In this document: piece after piece, positions 19,647-29,994 of the stretch
How positions within the stretch are numbered: position 1 is the first letter of the stretch
Layout: every line of letters starts with the position of its first letter
Assembly: GCA_902521465.1 (NCBI GenBank)
Contig: CABYRL010000001.1
Coordinates: 434,001 to 498,000, forward strand
Direction of reading: 5' to 3'
Length of the DNA: 64,000 bases
Source: an uncultured Alphaproteobacteria bacterium
Lineage (GTDB): Bacteria > Pseudomonadota > Alphaproteobacteria > HIMB59
Translations under genes and position numbers: made by a program
Notes under the pieces: model-generated
Databases searched by the model: none
Seen by the model: the letters and a program-made list of their open reading frames with translations, nothing else
What the model was told of the DNA's origin: nothing

Positions 19647-20551
19647 ACATTCTAGTTATTAAACATGGATCACTTGGTGATTTAGTCTTATCGTTTGGCG
19701 CTATTAAAACACTTAGAGATAATTATCCACACTCCAAAATATACTTACTTACTCAATCTAACTATAAACAAATTTTTAAAAACTTACCTTATGTTAATGA
19801 AATTTTAGTTGATAATAGGATATCAGTTTTTCCATCATTAAAAAATATTTTGAAGAAAATTAAAGAAAAAGAAATAGATTTATTAATTGATTTACAAAAT
19901 TCAACTAGGACAGAAATTTATAATTTATTTATTAAGATATTTACTAAATGTAAAATTTTATCTGCAAGAAAATTTTCGGATTATAGTTATAGGCAAAAAA
20001 AACTTGGTGTTCAACACATCACTAAAAATCATCAAGAGCAATTAAAATATTTGGAAATAAATAACTACTCACAGCCCGATTTGAATTGGATGCTTAAAGG
20101 TAAAATAATACAATCAAAAAAAATTATTTTTATCCCAGGAACATCTAAATCTGGAGAATATAAAAAATGGCCTTCAGATAAATATGCTCAAGTGGCCAAA
20201 TATTTAGTTAGCAGAAACTATGAAATTTATCTGACAGGCTCTGATTTGGATTTAAATACAATTAATGAAATAATTAAACTATGTCCAGAGTCTAAAAATA
20301 AAATTAATGAGTCAAAGATTGAGGATTTTTATCAATTGTGCTTGTCGTCTGAGTTGATCCTTACAAATGATACAGGGCCAGCTCATATCGCCAGTCTTAC
20401 AAATAAAAATGTAATTTGGATAGCAAATGACAACGAAATTTCACGTTCATGTTATCCACTTGGTGATAATTTACATAAGATTACAGCATCTAATGTAAAA
20501 AATATTAGTGTAAACAGTGTTATTAATAAAATAGATCAAATATTAAAATAA
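19643..20551 (+). CDS. GT9-family glycosyltransferase (heptosyltransferase-like)
   Basis: The N-terminus MNILVIKHGSLGDLVLSFGAI is the family start with the GSLGD loop. In the C-terminal domain, IFIPGTSKSGEYKKWP (the ADP-heptose-binding SxxxxKxWP region) and TNDTGPAHIASL are heptosyltransferase hallmarks. Length (302) is slightly below WaaC/WaaF (about 330). It likely transfers heptose or a similar sugar onto the LPS inner core at the cytoplasmic face of the inner membrane. It overlaps the upstream GT4 gene by 4 bp. Confidence 0.9.
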   Translation: MNILVIKHGSLGDLVLSFGAIKTLRDNYPHSKIYLLTQSNYKQIFKNLPYVNEILVDNRISVFPSLKNILKKIKEKEIDLLIDLQNSTRTEIYNLFIKIFTKCKILSARKFSDYSYRQKKLGVQHITKNHQEQLKYLEINNYSQPDLNWMLKGKIIQSKKIIFIPGTSKSGEYKKWPSDKYAQVAKYLVSRNYEIYLTGSDLDLNTINEIIKLCPESKNKINESKIEDFYQLCLSSELILTNDTGPAHIASLTNKNVIWIANDNEISRSCYPLGDNLHKITASNVKNISVNSVINKIDQILK

Positions 20552-20665
20552 TTTATATTTACAATTGATTTATCTTTGCTAATAATCCTAGGATGATTTT
20601 ATATAATCAATTATTAGGGCGCTTATAATTGCAAACTTTCTTTTTTTTTCTTTACACATAATATT

Positions 20666-21211
20666 TTGAATAAACCCTTCCAAAGAAATAATAATTTTCG
20701 TGGCAAAAAAGATCTTCACAAGATAAATAATTTTATTTCTGCAGCTGACGTAAGAGTTATTTTAGATGATGGGGAGCAGTTAGGAGTCATGAAAAAAAAT
20801 GAAGCCATAGACATAGCAAAAGGTAGAGGTATGGATTTAGTTGAAATAGCTCCAAACAATAATCCTCCAGTTTGTAAAATAGTTGACTATGGAAAATTTA
20901 AATATCAAGAACAGAAGAAAAAAAACGAAGCAAAAAAGAAACAAAAAGTAATTGAAACTAAAGAGCTTAAAATTAGACCTGGTACCGGAGAACATGACTA
21001 CCAAGTTAAAATAAGAAATGCTCAGAAGTTTTTAAAAGAGGGAAACAGAGTAAAATTTAGCTTGAGATTTAAGGGTAGAGAAATGGAACATTCTAATTTA
21101 GGTATTGATATGCTTAAAAGAGTAAAAACTGATTTGGGAGAACTCATCAGAGTTGAAATGGAACCTAAAATTGAAGGAAGACAAGCTTTCCTCGTAGTTG
21201 CACCCAAATAA
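20666..21211 (+). CDS. infC: Translation initiation factor IF-3 (rare start codon)
   Basis: 181-residue two-domain IF-3: N-domain with VRVILDDGEQLGV and AIDIAKGRGMDLVEIAP, linker rich in Lys, and C-domain with KELKIRPGTGEHDY and RVKFSLRFKGREM. IF-3 keeps 30S free of 50S and checks the initiation codon. No ATG exists at the N-terminus. The reading frame opens with ATT at 20663 followed by TTG at 20666, and either could start. In E. coli, infC starts with AUU and IF-3 represses its own translation through this poor codon. The same control is plausible here. Confidence 0.96.
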   Translation: MNKPFQRNNNFRGKKDLHKINNFISAADVRVILDDGEQLGVMKKNEAIDIAKGRGMDLVEIAPNNNPPVCKIVDYGKFKYQEQKKKNEAKKKQKVIETKELKIRPGTGEHDYQVKIRNAQKFLKEGNRVKFSLRFKGREMEHSNLGIDMLKRVKTDLGELIRVEMEPKIEGRQAFLVVAPK

Positions 21212-21239
21212 ATTATATGATACTTAATTGATCTCAGTT

Positions 21240-21274
21240 AGTCGAAGGGGCTTTTAAAAGGGTATGCCTTAAGA
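21240..21274 (+). promoter_or_regulatory. Possible mRNA hairpin in the infC-rpmI spacer
   Basis: The 92-bp spacer between infC and rpmI can fold with AGTC/GACT and AAGG/CCTT arms around a loop that itself contains CTTTTAAAAG. In several bacteria ribosomal protein L20 represses the rpmI-rplT message by binding structures in this area. That is family knowledge, and the match here is by position only. The hairpin is imperfect and has no U-run, so it does not look like a terminator. Confidence 0.25.
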
Positions 21275-21303
21275 CTTTATTAAATTACTCAAAAGGAGAT
21301 AAA

Positions 21304-21504
21304 ATGCCCAAACTAAAAACAAAAAGTAGCGTAAAGAAACGCTTCAAAACATCCTCATCGGGAAAATTAATTGTCGGTAACGTTGGTAAACGCCATGGCA
21401 TGTCTAAAAGAACAAACTCTTTTATCAGAAATTCTAAAGGTACTAGGGTCTTATCAAAATCTGCATCAATAATAATTGGGTCAATGATGCCATACTCAAA
21501 ATAG
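21304..21504 (+). CDS. rpmI: 50S ribosomal protein L35
   Basis: 66-residue basic protein starting [14 protein letters not shown], with [11 protein letters not shown] near residue 31, which is the L35 signature. A strong ribosome-binding site, AAAAGGAG, lies 6 bp before the ATG. It is followed after 16 bp by rplT and preceded by infC, the standard infC-rpmI-rplT order. The C-terminal [10 protein letters not shown] is a little unusual against the common MLPYA form but of similar length. Confidence 0.96.
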   Translation: MPKLKTKSSVKKRFKTSSSGKLIVGNVGKRHGMSKRTNSFIRNSKGTRVLSKSASIIIGSMMPYSK

Positions 21505-21520
21505 GTAAAGGAGAGATATT

Positions 21521-21880
21521 ATGCCAAGAGTTAAAAGAGGTGTTACAGCAAGAGCTAGACATAAAAAAGTTTTTGAATTTACAAAAGGTCATCGTGGTAG
21601 AAGAAAAAATGTTTACCGAGTAGCAACACAAAGCATGGATAAAGCACTTCAATATGCTTATCGCGATAGAAGAAATAAGAAAAGAGATTTTAGAGGTTTA
21701 TGGATCCAAAGAATTAATGCTGGTGTAAGAGAACATGGTCTAACTTATGCAAAGTTTATTGATGGACTAAAAAAAGCAAACATTGAAATTAATAGAAAAA
21801 TTCTCTCTGAGATTGCATTTCATGAACCAGCTGCTTTTAAATCAATAGTTGAGAAAGCTAAGGCTAATCTAGCCAGCTAA
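21521..21880 (+). CDS. rplT: 50S ribosomal protein L20
   Basis: 119-residue basic protein with the L20 N-terminus [16 protein letters not shown], followed by [15 protein letters not shown] and the conserved [17 protein letters not shown]20 is needed early in 50S assembly and often regulates its own operon. AAAGGAG lies 8-9 bp upstream of the ATG. It is 7 bp from pheS, so ribosomal and aminoacyl-tRNA synthetase genes are probably on one message. Confidence 0.97.
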   Translation: MPRVKRGVTARARHKKVFEFTKGHRGRRKNVYRVATQSMDKALQYAYRDRRNKKRDFRGLWIQRINAGVREHGLTYAKFIDGLKKANIEINRKILSEIAFHEPAAFKSIVEKAKANLAS

Positions 21881-21887
21881 ATTAAAG

Positions 21888-22937
21888 ATGGACATTAAAA
21901 AAGTCCTTAATGAAGCTATAAAACAGATAGAGCGATGCTCTAGTCAACAAGAATTACAAAATGTCAAAGTAGCTTATTTAGGAAAAAAAGGAAAAATAAC
22001 TGAGTTACTTAAAAGTCTTAAAGATTTATCATTAGAGGAAAAAAAGTCCACTGGTGCTAAATTAAACTCATTGAGAACAGATATTGATGATCTTTTCAAA
22101 AATAAATTTAATAGTTTAAAAGTTAAAGAAATAAATTCTAAATTAAAAAATGAATTTCTTGACATAAGTTTTCCTCCACCAAATTCAATTCCCTCTAAGG
22201 TCCATCCAATATCAAAAACTTTTGATGAGGTCATAAGTATTTTTGGATCAATGGGTTACTCTGTTGCCGAAGGCCCAGATATTGAGACTGATTATTTTAA
22301 TTTTTCCGCACTCAATATACCTGAAAATCACCCTGCTCGAGAGATGCAAGATACATTCTACATAGATGACACTGATAAAGATAATAAACCATATGTTCTA
22401 AGAACACATACAAGTCCAGTTCAAATTAGAACTTTATTAAATGAACAACCCCCAGTTAAAATAATTGCTCCTGGTAGAACCTATAGATGTGACTCGGACT
22501 CTACGCATTCTCCAATGTTTCATCAAGTTGAGGGTTTGTTTATCAATGAGAATGCAAACATGGGTGACTTAAAAGGAACTTTGATTGAATTTTGTAAACA
22601 ATTTTTTAATGTACAAAATTTAAAGGTAAGGTTTCGACCTAGTTATTTTCCTTTCACTGAACCTTCTGCTGAAATGGATATCGCTTATGAAATTGTTAAT
22701 AACAAGATCCACCTAGGAACAGGTGATCTTTGGCTTGAAATTTTAGGATGTGGAATGGTAAATCCCATAGTTTTAGAAAATTGCAATGTGGATACAAAAA
22801 TTTATCAAGGTTTTGCGTTTGGAATGGGATTAGACAGAATTACAATGTTAAAATATGGATTAACAGATATCAGGTCATTTTTTAGTGGAAATTTAAATTG
22901 GATTGCTAATAACGGTTTTAGCATAGGAGATTATTAG
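21888..22937 (+). CDS. pheS: Phenylalanine-tRNA ligase alpha subunit
   Basis: Catalytic alpha subunit of the alpha2-beta2 enzyme charging tRNA-Phe. An N-terminal coiled coil (residues about 1-90) precedes the class II core. Motif 2 is in the region PGRTYRCDSDSTHSPMFHQVEG, and motif 3 is GFAFGMGLDRITML near residue 305-318. Length (349) is normal. Its TAG stop overlaps the pheT GTG start by one base, so the two subunits are coupled. Confidence 0.97.
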   Translation: MDIKKVLNEAIKQIERCSSQQELQNVKVAYLGKKGKITELLKSLKDLSLEEKKSTGAKLNSLRTDIDDLFKNKFNSLKVKEINSKLKNEFLDISFPPPNSIPSKVHPISKTFDEVISIFGSMGYSVAEGPDIETDYFNFSALNIPENHPAREMQDTFYIDDTDKDNKPYVLRTHTSPVQIRTLLNEQPPVKIIAPGRTYRCDSDSTHSPMFHQVEGLFINENANMGDLKGTLIEFCKQFFNVQNLKVRFRPSYFPFTEPSAEMDIAYEIVNNKIHLGTGDLWLEILGCGMVNPIVLENCNVDTKIYQGFAFGMGLDRITMLKYGLTDIRSFFSGNLNWIANNGFSIGDY

Positions 22938-25330
22938 TGAAGTTTAGTTATAGCTGGTTGTGCGATCATTTAGAAACAGATAAAAATGCAATTGAAATAG
23001 GTGATGCACTAACAAATCTAGGACTGGAACTTGAAAGTTTAACTGATTACTCCTCATACTCAAAATTTGTTGTTGCAACAATTAAAGATTTTCATAAACA
23101 TCCCAACGCAGACAGGTTGAATATCTGTACCGTTGATGATGGCACAAAGACCTACCAAGTAATATGCGGTGCAAATAATGTCAAGAAAGGACTAAAAGGT
23201 ATATTTGCTAAAGATGGAATGTATATTCCCGGAACACAGATATATCTAAAAAAAGGTAAAATTCGTGGAGAAATTTCAGAGGGTATGCTTTTATCTGAAA
23301 GAGAGCTTAATTTAAGTGATGATCATGATGGTATTATTGAGCTTTCAGATAATTTTGAAAATGGAACATCAGCGATTGATGCACTAAAATTAAACGACCC
23401 TGTTTTTGAAATAGGTATTACACCTAACAGAGGGGACTGCCTTGGTATTAGAGGAGTTGCCAGGGATCTTTCGGCTAAGGGTATTGGAAAACTAAAACCT
23501 CTAAAATATGAAAAAATTACAAAATTAGATTTTGAAAGTCCTATCAGTTGGAATATTGAAAATGATAATAATAGCTGTGAGTACGTAGTAAGTAGATATT
23601 TTAAAGATGTAAAAAATACAGTATCCCCTGAATGGTTACAAAAAAAACTTATTAGTCTTGGATTAAGACCTATTAATGCATTAGTTGATATTACAAATTT
23701 TATAACCCATGATTTAGGTAGGCCTTTACATGTATTTGATGCTGATAAAGTTGGAAAAAAGCTTCATATGAGATTAGCTAAACCTAATGAAAAAATTCTT
23801 GCTTTGGATAACAAAGAATACACATTAGATAGTAATTCAACTGTCATAGCTGATAATAATAATGCTCTTGCTATAGCTGGAATAATCGGAGGTGAAAGTA
23901 GTGGATGTACAGAGGATACAAAAAATGTATTTCTTGAAGTAGCTATCTTTGAAAAAGATAGAGTAGCAAAAACCGGAAGAACTCTTGGAATAAATTCTGA
24001 TGCCAGATATCGTTTTGAAAGAGGTTTGGATAAAAAAATGGTTATTGAGGGTTTAAATTATGCATCATACTTGATAAACAAAATTTGTGGAGGATCTGTA
24101 AGTAAAAATATTGACTCTGGTAAGCTAGATACCAATGAACGCAAAATTAAATATAAGTTTGATTATTTTGAAAAAGTAATTGGCATAAAATTAGAACCAA
24201 AAAAACAATTAAATATACTAAAAGATTTAAATTTTCAAATCAATCAAAGCACCGAAAAAGAGTGTGATCTTCTCATACCTTCATGGAGAAATGACATTGA
24301 AAATAATATAGATGTAGTTGAAGAGGTGATTAGAATATACGGATATGAAAATATTATAGAGAGTATCCCATCACCTTCAGATGATGAGATTGTTAAGATT
24401 AATAATTCATTAATAAATAAAAAATTTAAAGCAATAAAAAAACTAAAGAAAATATTAATATCAAAAGGACTTTCTGAGATTATAACTTTCTCTTTTCACT
24501 CAACAAAGGCTCATGAAATTCTTTCAGGCGATAAATCATTAAAAATTTCAAACGCTATCAGTGATGATCAATCATTTATGAGAAACTCGATGATTTTTAA
24601 TCATTTAGAAACTGCAGAGATGAACTATAAAAAAGGTTATAAAAATATTCAAATATTTGAAATTGGACCTATTTATAATACATCCCAATCTCAAGAAAAT
24701 ATTCTATCAATGCTTATATCATCTCAGGAAAATACAAACTCAATTTTCAAATTAGAAGACTTCAATTTTTATTCTATATCAAATCTTGTATCTAATTTAA
24801 TAAGTTCATTAAATTTTGATGCAAAGCAGTTTAATATCTCAAGATCAACTTCAAATACTTTTCATCCAGGTCAATCCGCAGAACTAAACATGGGAAAGAA
24901 ATTAATTGCCAGGTATGGAAAAGTTCATCCATTAATTATAGAGGAATTCCCTAAACTTAAAAATAGTTACGCAATTGAGTTATTTTTTGAAAATCTCCCA
25001 ATAGACTCTATTAGTAGAACTAATTTTTCCAACATTTTAGACTCCCAGTTTCAATTCAGTGAAAAAGATTTTTCATTTGTATTTGAAAAAGAGCAAAATC
25101 TTTTTGAAGTACAAAGATACGTTAATGGTATTGACAAAAACCTTATAAAAAATGTTGAATTTTTTGATCTCTATGAGTCAAAAGATTTAGGGGAAAATAG
25201 CAAAAGTGTAACATTCAGAGTAACTATTCAATCAAAAGATAAAACGCTTGATGAAAAAGACTTAGAGCAAATTCACAATAATATTTTAGAAAAAGTATCT
25301 AATAAATTTAAAGCAAATATTAGAACATAA
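22937..25330 (+). CDS. pheT: Phenylalanine-tRNA ligase beta subunit
   Basis: 797 residues. In order: the N-terminal EMAP-type tRNA-binding domain ([15 protein letters not shown] near 47-61), the B3/B4 editing domain (middle, near 210-380), the B5 domain near 400-470, the inactive catalytic-like core, and a C-terminal ferredoxin-fold anticodon-binding domain (SEKDFSFVF onward, from about 700). The start is GTG at 22937, sharing a base with the pheS stop. It binds tRNA and hydrolyses Tyr-tRNA-Phe. The stop overlaps the lepA ATG by one base. Confidence 0.97.
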   Translation: MKFSYSWLCDHLETDKNAIEIGDALTNLGLELESLTDYSSYSKFVVATIKDFHKHPNADRLNICTVDDGTKTYQVICGANNVKKGLKGIFAKDGMYIPGTQIYLKKGKIRGEISEGMLLSERELNLSDDHDGIIELSDNFENGTSAIDALKLNDPVFEIGITPNRGDCLGIRGVARDLSAKGIGKLKPLKYEKITKLDFESPISWNIENDNNSCEYVVSRYFKDVKNTVSPEWLQKKLISLGLRPINALVDITNFITHDLGRPLHVFDADKVGKKLHMRLAKPNEKILALDNKEYTLDSNSTVIADNNNALAIAGIIGGESSGCTEDTKNVFLEVAIFEKDRVAKTGRTLGINSDARYRFERGLDKKMVIEGLNYASYLINKICGGSVSKNIDSGKLDTNERKIKYKFDYFEKVIGIKLEPKKQLNILKDLNFQINQSTEKECDLLIPSWRNDIENNIDVVEEVIRIYGYENIIESIPSPSDDEIVKINNSLINKKFKAIKKLKKILISKGLSEIITFSFHSTKAHEILSGDKSLKISNAISDDQSFMRNSMIFNHLETAEMNYKKGYKNIQIFEIGPIYNTSQSQENILSMLISSQENTNSIFKLEDFNFYSISNLVSNLISSLNFDAKQFNISRSTSNTFHPGQSAELNMGKKLIARYGKVHPLIIEEFPKLKNSYAIELFFENLPIDSISRTNFSNILDSQFQFSEKDFSFVFEKEQNLFEVQRYVNGIDKNLIKNVEFFDLYESKDLGENSKSVTFRVTIQSKDKTLDEKDLEQIHNNILEKVSNKFKANIRT

Positions 25331-27129
25331 TGGAAATTTCTAAAATTAGAAATTTTTCGATTATAGCTCATATCGATCATGGTAAATCAACATTAGCAGA
25401 TAGAATGATAGAAATTTGCGGCGGAATGGATGATAGAACAAAAAAAGATCAAGTTCTTGACTCGATGGATATAGAAAGAGAGAGGGGTATTACTATAAAA
25501 GCTCAAACTGTCAGATTAAATTATAAAAATAAAAATGGTGAAGAATATCAATTAAATATATTAGACACACCAGGTCATGTTGATTTTTCTTACGAAGTTT
25601 CAAGATCCTTATCTGCATGTGAGGGATCTATTCTTGTTGTTGATAGCACACAGGGTGTAGAGGCCCAAACACTCGCAAACGCTTACCAGGCAATTGAAGT
25701 CAATCATGAGATATTACCTGTGTTAAACAAAGCCGACTTACCAGCATCTGAACCAGAGAGAGTAAAAGAAGATATTGAACAAACAATAGGAATAGATACT
25801 TCTGAAGCCCAACTTGTTTCTGCAAAAACAGGACTAGGTGTTGATAGCTTATTAGACCAAATTATCGAAAAACTCCCAGCTCCACACACAAATGAAAATC
25901 ATCTAAAAGCCCTGTTAGTTGACAGTTGGTATGATAATTATTTAGGAGTTACAGTTCTTGTTCGGGTTCTTGATGGTGTAATGAAAAAAGGAATGAAGGT
26001 AAAGTTTTTATCAAATAATCAACAGTACAATATAGATAGAATTGGATATTTTACGCCAGATATAAATTATTGCGATGAACTAGGTCCTGGTGAGATAGGT
26101 TTTATTAATGCAAGCATTAAGTCAGTTGCAGATTGCAAAGTTGGCGATACCATAGCAGAATTAAACGATCAAAAAGTTAAGCCGCTGCCTGGATTTAAGC
26201 CCTCATTGCCAGTTGTATTCTGTGGTATTTACCCAGTGGATACCTCTGATTATGAGAGATTGAAAGAAAGTTTTGAAAAATTGGCTTTAAATGACTCCAG
26301 TTTCACCTACGAGAATGAGACTAGTGCAGCATTAGGATATGGATTTAGATGTGGTTTTCTTGGGCTACTTCATTTAGAGGTAACAACAGAAAGATTGAGA
26401 AGAGAATTTGATCTTGATTTGATAACAACTGCACCTGGAGTTGTTTACAAAGTAATAGACAGAAATAAAAATGAAATTGTTATAAGGAACCCTTCAGAGC
26501 TCCCTGACCCTGCAGAAATTGATCAAATTTTAGAACCTTGGGTCAAATCAACGATTATAGTTCCACAAGATTATTTAGGAACAGTAATAACACTTTGTAT
26601 TGAAAAAAGAGGTAAGCAAAAAAATTTAAATATACAAAATAATAGAGCTGTTTTAGAAATGGAACTTCCTCTAAATGAAATAGTAATAGATTTTTATGAT
26701 AAATTAAAATCTTACTCCAAAGGTTATGCAAGTTTTGATTATCAAGTTTATGATTATTTTCAAGGCGACTTAGTTAAGCTTAATATATTAGTAAACTCAG
26801 AAACTGTTGATGCATTTTCAAATATAGTTCATAAAACAAGAGCAGAAACAATTGGCCGAAAGATATGTAATAAACTTAAAGATTTAATCCCAAGACAAAA
26901 TTTTCAAATTCCAATTCAAGCTGCGATTTATGGAAAAATTATTGCCAGAGAAACAATTAAAGCATTCAGAAAAGATGTTACAGCGAAACTTTATGGTGGA
27001 GATGTGAGTAGAAAGAAAAAACTCCTTGAAAAACAAAAAAAAGGAAAGAAAAGAATGAAACAATTTGGTAATGTTGAAATACCACAAACAGCTTTTTTTG
27101 AAGCTTTGAAAATAGGGGATAGTGATTAA
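25330..27129 (+). CDS. lepA: Elongation factor 4 (LepA) GTPase
   Basis: 599 residues. The G-domain motifs are [15 protein letters not shown] (G1), [11 protein letters not shown] (G2), DTPGHVDF (G3) and LNKADLP (G4). Domains II, III and V follow, with the LepA-specific C-terminal domain ending in [18 protein letters not shown]4 acts on the ribosome in back-translocation, stress or late 30S biogenesis. In many genomes lepA pairs with lepB; here it follows pheT with a 1-bp overlap, extending the translation operon. A tRNA gene begins 6 bp after the stop. Confidence 0.98.
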   Translation: MEISKIRNFSIIAHIDHGKSTLADRMIEICGGMDDRTKKDQVLDSMDIERERGITIKAQTVRLNYKNKNGEEYQLNILDTPGHVDFSYEVSRSLSACEGSILVVDSTQGVEAQTLANAYQAIEVNHEILPVLNKADLPASEPERVKEDIEQTIGIDTSEAQLVSAKTGLGVDSLLDQIIEKLPAPHTNENHLKALLVDSWYDNYLGVTVLVRVLDGVMKKGMKVKFLSNNQQYNIDRIGYFTPDINYCDELGPGEIGFINASIKSVADCKVGDTIAELNDQKVKPLPGFKPSLPVVFCGIYPVDTSDYERLKESFEKLALNDSSFTYENETSAALGYGFRCGFLGLLHLEVTTERLRREFDLDLITTAPGVVYKVIDRNKNEIVIRNPSELPDPAEIDQILEPWVKSTIIVPQDYLGTVITLCIEKRGKQKNLNIQNNRAVLEMELPLNEIVIDFYDKLKSYSKGYASFDYQVYDYFQGDLVKLNILVNSETVDAFSNIVHKTRAETIGRKICNKLKDLIPRQNFQIPIQAAIYGKIIARETIKAFRKDVTAKLYGGDVSRKKKLLEKQKKGKKRMKQFGNVEIPQTAFFEALKIGDSD

Positions 27130-27134
27130 TTTTT

Positions 27135-27224
27135 GGAGAGATGGCCGAGTGGTTTAAGGCGCACGCCTGGAACGCGTGTATAGGGGCAACTCTATCGTGG
27201 GTTCGAATCCCACTCTCTCCGCCA
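27135..27224 (+). tRNA. tRNA-Ser (anticodon GGA)
   Basis: Full cloverleaf read by eye. The acceptor GGAGAGA (27135-27141) pairs with TCTCTCC (27214-27220), followed by discriminator G and an encoded CCA. The anticodon stem CACGC/GCGTG encloses the loop CTGGAAC, giving anticodon GGA at 27169-27171, which reads UCC and UCU. A long variable arm (class II tRNA) and the T-loop GTTCGAATC are present. It lies 6 bp after lepA and may be processed from the same transcript. Confidence 0.97.
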
Positions 27225-27229
27225 ATAAA

Positions 27230-28048
27230 ATGAGTGAGTCAATAGGATATAATCTTAGAAAATTTGCCAGAAAATTTACTGAGTTTCCATTAGTTGAAAT
27301 AAAAGACAAAATAATCAACCACAAATCAATTAATAAAATACCCCAAAATGTTTATCAAACATGGGAGACTAGATCTCTTGGAAAGACTCACGCTAAATCA
27401 ATTCAAGAATTTAGAGAAAAAAATCCAACTTTCTCTTTCTATTTATATGATAAGGAGAAAAGAGATAGCTACATGGAGTCTAGTTGGGGTAAGGAAGATA
27501 TTTCAAAAATATATTTCAAAAGCATTTTTGGTCCAATGAAAGCTGATATTTTCCGTTATTGTATATTGTATGAGTTAGGTGGTTATTATTTCGATATAGC
27601 AAAAGGCTGCAAATGCCCACTTAATCAACTTCATGATAGTAATCATTTAGGAGTCTTAACTTATGAGGATACAATATGCTATTACCCACCAAATGATCCG
27701 AAACTTTTTTCGCTACTTAGACCTTTTAACCATTTTTTGCAATGGGGACTTGCATTTTCATCAAAAAATTTGTTTTTAGAGAGTTTAATTAATAATATTT
27801 GTTCAGACTATAAATATTATAGAGATAAAGTTTTTGAAAATCCAAAGGTAGCTATTTTAAATTTTACTGGACCTGGTATGTATACAAAAGTAATGAGAAA
27901 TTATATTTCAAATAATGATATTTTTGACATGTCTGAATTAGATATAAAGTTTAATAACAATGGAATATTTAAATTAAAGGGATCCTCTGTAAGACATTAT
28001 ATAGTCCCTAGTTATACTTATCAAAAAAACTCAAAAATAGTTAGTTAG
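27230..28048 (+). CDS. GT32-like glycosyltransferase (sugar-binding DXD-region family)
   Basis: About 272 residues. IPQNVYQTW near residue 37-45 is the typical opening of the OCH1/capsular-type family. KADIFRYCILYELGGYYFD (about 104-122) is the core that normally ends in the DXD metal/nucleotide-sugar motif. Here the motif reads FDIA, so the second Asp is missing. TGPGMYT near residue 220 also fits the family. Probable role: adding a sugar to a surface glycan. I set the start at the ATG at 27230: the reading frame stays open upstream, but only inside the tRNA. It is convergent with the next gene (8-bp overlap). Confidence 0.8.
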   Translation: MSESIGYNLRKFARKFTEFPLVEIKDKIINHKSINKIPQNVYQTWETRSLGKTHAKSIQEFREKNPTFSFYLYDKEKRDSYMESSWGKEDISKIYFKSIFGPMKADIFRYCILYELGGYYFDIAKGCKCPLNQLHDSNHLGVLTYEDTICYYPPNDPKLFSLLRPFNHFLQWGLAFSSKNLFLESLINNICSDYKYYRDKVFENPKVAILNFTGPGMYTKVMRNYISNNDIFDMSELDIKFNNNGIFKLKGSSVRHYIVPSYTYQKNSKIVS

Positions 28049-29018
28049 CATCAATTGATTTAAGGAATTCTTGTAAAATATTTTCATAAATATTCAATGG
28101 GAAATCTTTTAAATTTTTAAAACCATAATCTTTAATTTGAATTGTCTTTGAAAAACCAGGTCTTGAAAATTTTTTTTCATTTGTAACTCCAAATATTTTA
28201 AGTGTTTTTACTCCCATAAATTCAAACATCCAAGCAGTGCCACTATCATTGCAAAGCAAACAATTCATTTGTTTTGCTAAACACATAGTAAAAGTTATAT
28301 CTTTTGAGATTAACTCACCATTTTTCCATTCTGGGCATTTAAAGCCATTTTTTATACAAATATTTAAGAGATGCTTTTCATCAGGGCCTAAAAAAAAGAA
28401 AATATTGTAGCCATTTTTCTGTAATTTGTGTGCAATCATTAAATATTTTTCAAAATCCCATTGTCTTATTTTATTCCCAGCGCCTGGTGAGATTGCGATA
28501 TTTTTGTTAATTTCCTCATTATTAAATGAAAATTTAATATTTTTTGGAAGTATTATATTAGGTATTTCTTTAATAACTTTTTTTTGAAGGGTTGATAAAA
28601 TATTAAAATAAAATTGCTCAATATAAACATCTTTAAATTTTAAATTGTATTTATTTTTAATATCAGAAAAAAAAAAGTTTGCACATGTACTAAAAAAATA
28701 TTTGTGTGGTATTTTTTTTAGACTTAATGTCCTTAAAACAACTTTTTGTAAATCTATGATTAAATCAAAATATTGATTTTCAAGTTTAGTATTTTTTCTA
28801 AATAGATTTGATATTGATGACTGTATGCCATTATTTTCAATAATTTCAAAAATTGTATCTTTTACTAGTGGATTTAATTTATCTTTAAAAGTTGTTGTAT
28901 GGGTGGTCGTGTAATAAATTTTTGATTCAGGGTATATGTTTTTTAAAGTTTGTAAAAAAGTTACCTTTTGTAAGCCATCTCCAATTTTATCATTAAAACT
29001 ATATACAAGAATATTCAT
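28041..29018 (-). CDS. GT9-family (heptosyltransferase-like) glycosyltransferase
   Basis: 325 residues. The N-terminal MNILVYSFNDKIGDGLQKVTFL corresponds to the GDxL start of GT9 proteins. ISPGAGNKIRQWDFEKY near 170-186 and LLCNDSGTAWMFEFMG near 260-275 match the donor-binding segments (PGA..RxW and ND(S/T)G). The divergence from the 19643 gene suggests a different sugar or acceptor. It overlaps the rmuC stop by 4 bp (ATGA), so the two are co-transcribed, although no functional link between a DNA-related protein and a glycosyltransferase is evident. Confidence 0.8.
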   Translation of the reverse strand: MNILVYSFNDKIGDGLQKVTFLQTLKNIYPESKIYYTTTHTTTFKDKLNPLVKDTIFEIIENNGIQSSISNLFRKNTKLENQYFDLIIDLQKVVLRTLSLKKIPHKYFFSTCANFFFSDIKNKYNLKFKDVYIEQFYFNILSTLQKKVIKEIPNIILPKNIKFSFNNEEINKNIAISPGAGNKIRQWDFEKYLMIAHKLQKNGYNIFFFLGPDEKHLLNICIKNGFKCPEWKNGELISKDITFTMCLAKQMNCLLCNDSGTAWMFEFMGVKTLKIFGVTNEKKFSRPGFSKTIQIKDYGFKNLKDFPLNIYENILQEFLKSIDAN

Positions 29019-29977
29019 TCATTAATATCTATCTCAACTTTTGTTTTGGCACCTAAATCTTTAATTTTATTAGCCCTACTTAATAAACTACCCTTACCAT
29101 CTGTTATATATTTTTTAGACTGATTTATATTTTCAGTTGATTTAATTAAACTTGCTTCAGTTTTTTCTAGCAAATTTAAGGTTTTTGCAATCTGGTCAAA
29201 CATACTACCTGCAATTTCTGCAATTTCTTTTGAATTTTTATTTTGTTTCTCAAGTCTCCAAATACTCTCGACGAGTTTCATGCACATAATGAGAGTAGAT
29301 GGTCCCACAATTATTACTTGTTTTTGTTGTGCATAGTTTGAAATACTCTGATCGTACTTTTGAGCAGTGATCAATGCATAATCATGAGGCATGAATATAA
29401 AAACATAATCTGGCGAATTCACTTTTATGAGGTTTGTATAATCCTTTTTGTGAATTGCATTTATATGACTTTTCATTGAATTTATGAAATTTTTTATAGA
29501 CACCTCTTTTGCCTTTTCATCATCAGTGTTTTGATAATCATACCAATCTTTCATTGGTAATTTTGAATCAATAATAATATTCCTTTTTTCTGGAAGAAAA
29601 ATTACTACATCAGGCCTAAAAATTTGCCCACTCTCATTTTTATCAGTAAATTGCGTTTTGTAGTCTCTATCTTTGGTCATTCCACAATCTTGTAAGATAT
29701 TCTCCAAAATAGCCTCACCCATGTCGCCCATATCGGAGATATTTGCTGTCATGGCATTAGTCATCTTTTTTGTTAAAACTCCAATTTCATCTATTTTGGA
29801 ATTAACATATCCTGTTTGTTCAAGAGTTTTATCAAATAGGTTTGCGAGGTTTTCGTTAATTTTTTTTAAATCTAAATCTGTTTTATCATTAGTCTTCGTA
29901 CTTGACTTTAACAAAACAAAAATTAAAAGAACGATTACAATAATTAAAAATATAATTATTAAAAAATCCAAATTCAT
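29015..29977 (-). CDS. rmuC: RmuC-family protein
   Basis: 320 residues. An N-terminal membrane helix (about residues 4-23, IIFLIIVIVLLIFVLL) precedes a predicted coiled-coil segment. The RmuC nuclease-like core follows: MGEAILENILQDCGM, RPDVVIFLP, IIDSKLPMKDW and DYVFIFMPHDYAL. RmuC is reported to limit recombination at inverted repeats; its biochemical role is poorly defined. It is shorter than E. coli RmuC (475) because the coiled coil is reduced. It lies between a small unknown gene (17 bp upstream) and a glycosyltransferase. Confidence 0.92.
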   Translation of the reverse strand: MNLDFLIIIFLIIVIVLLIFVLLKSSTKTNDKTDLDLKKINENLANLFDKTLEQTGYVNSKIDEIGVLTKKMTNAMTANISDMGDMGEAILENILQDCGMTKDRDYKTQFTDKNESGQIFRPDVVIFLPEKRNIIIDSKLPMKDWYDYQNTDDEKAKEVSIKNFINSMKSHINAIHKKDYTNLIKVNSPDYVFIFMPHDYALITAQKYDQSISNYAQQKQVIIVGPSTLIMCMKLVESIWRLEKQNKNSKEIAEIAGSMFDQIAKTLNLLEKTEASLIKSTENINQSKKYITDGKGSLLSRANKIKDLGAKTKVEIDINE

Positions 29978-29994
29978 ATAAATTTAATTAATAT

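Noticed and set aside
20585-20594. Palindrome ATCCTAGGAT upstream of infC
   Set aside because: It is a 10-bp chance-size palindrome with no T-run and no flanking promoter; it is not enough to call a regulatory site.
27176-27229. Extending the GT32-like protein upstream to residues MYRGNSIVGS
   Set aside because: This extension lies inside the tRNA-Ser gene; the ATG at 27230 fits the family start better.
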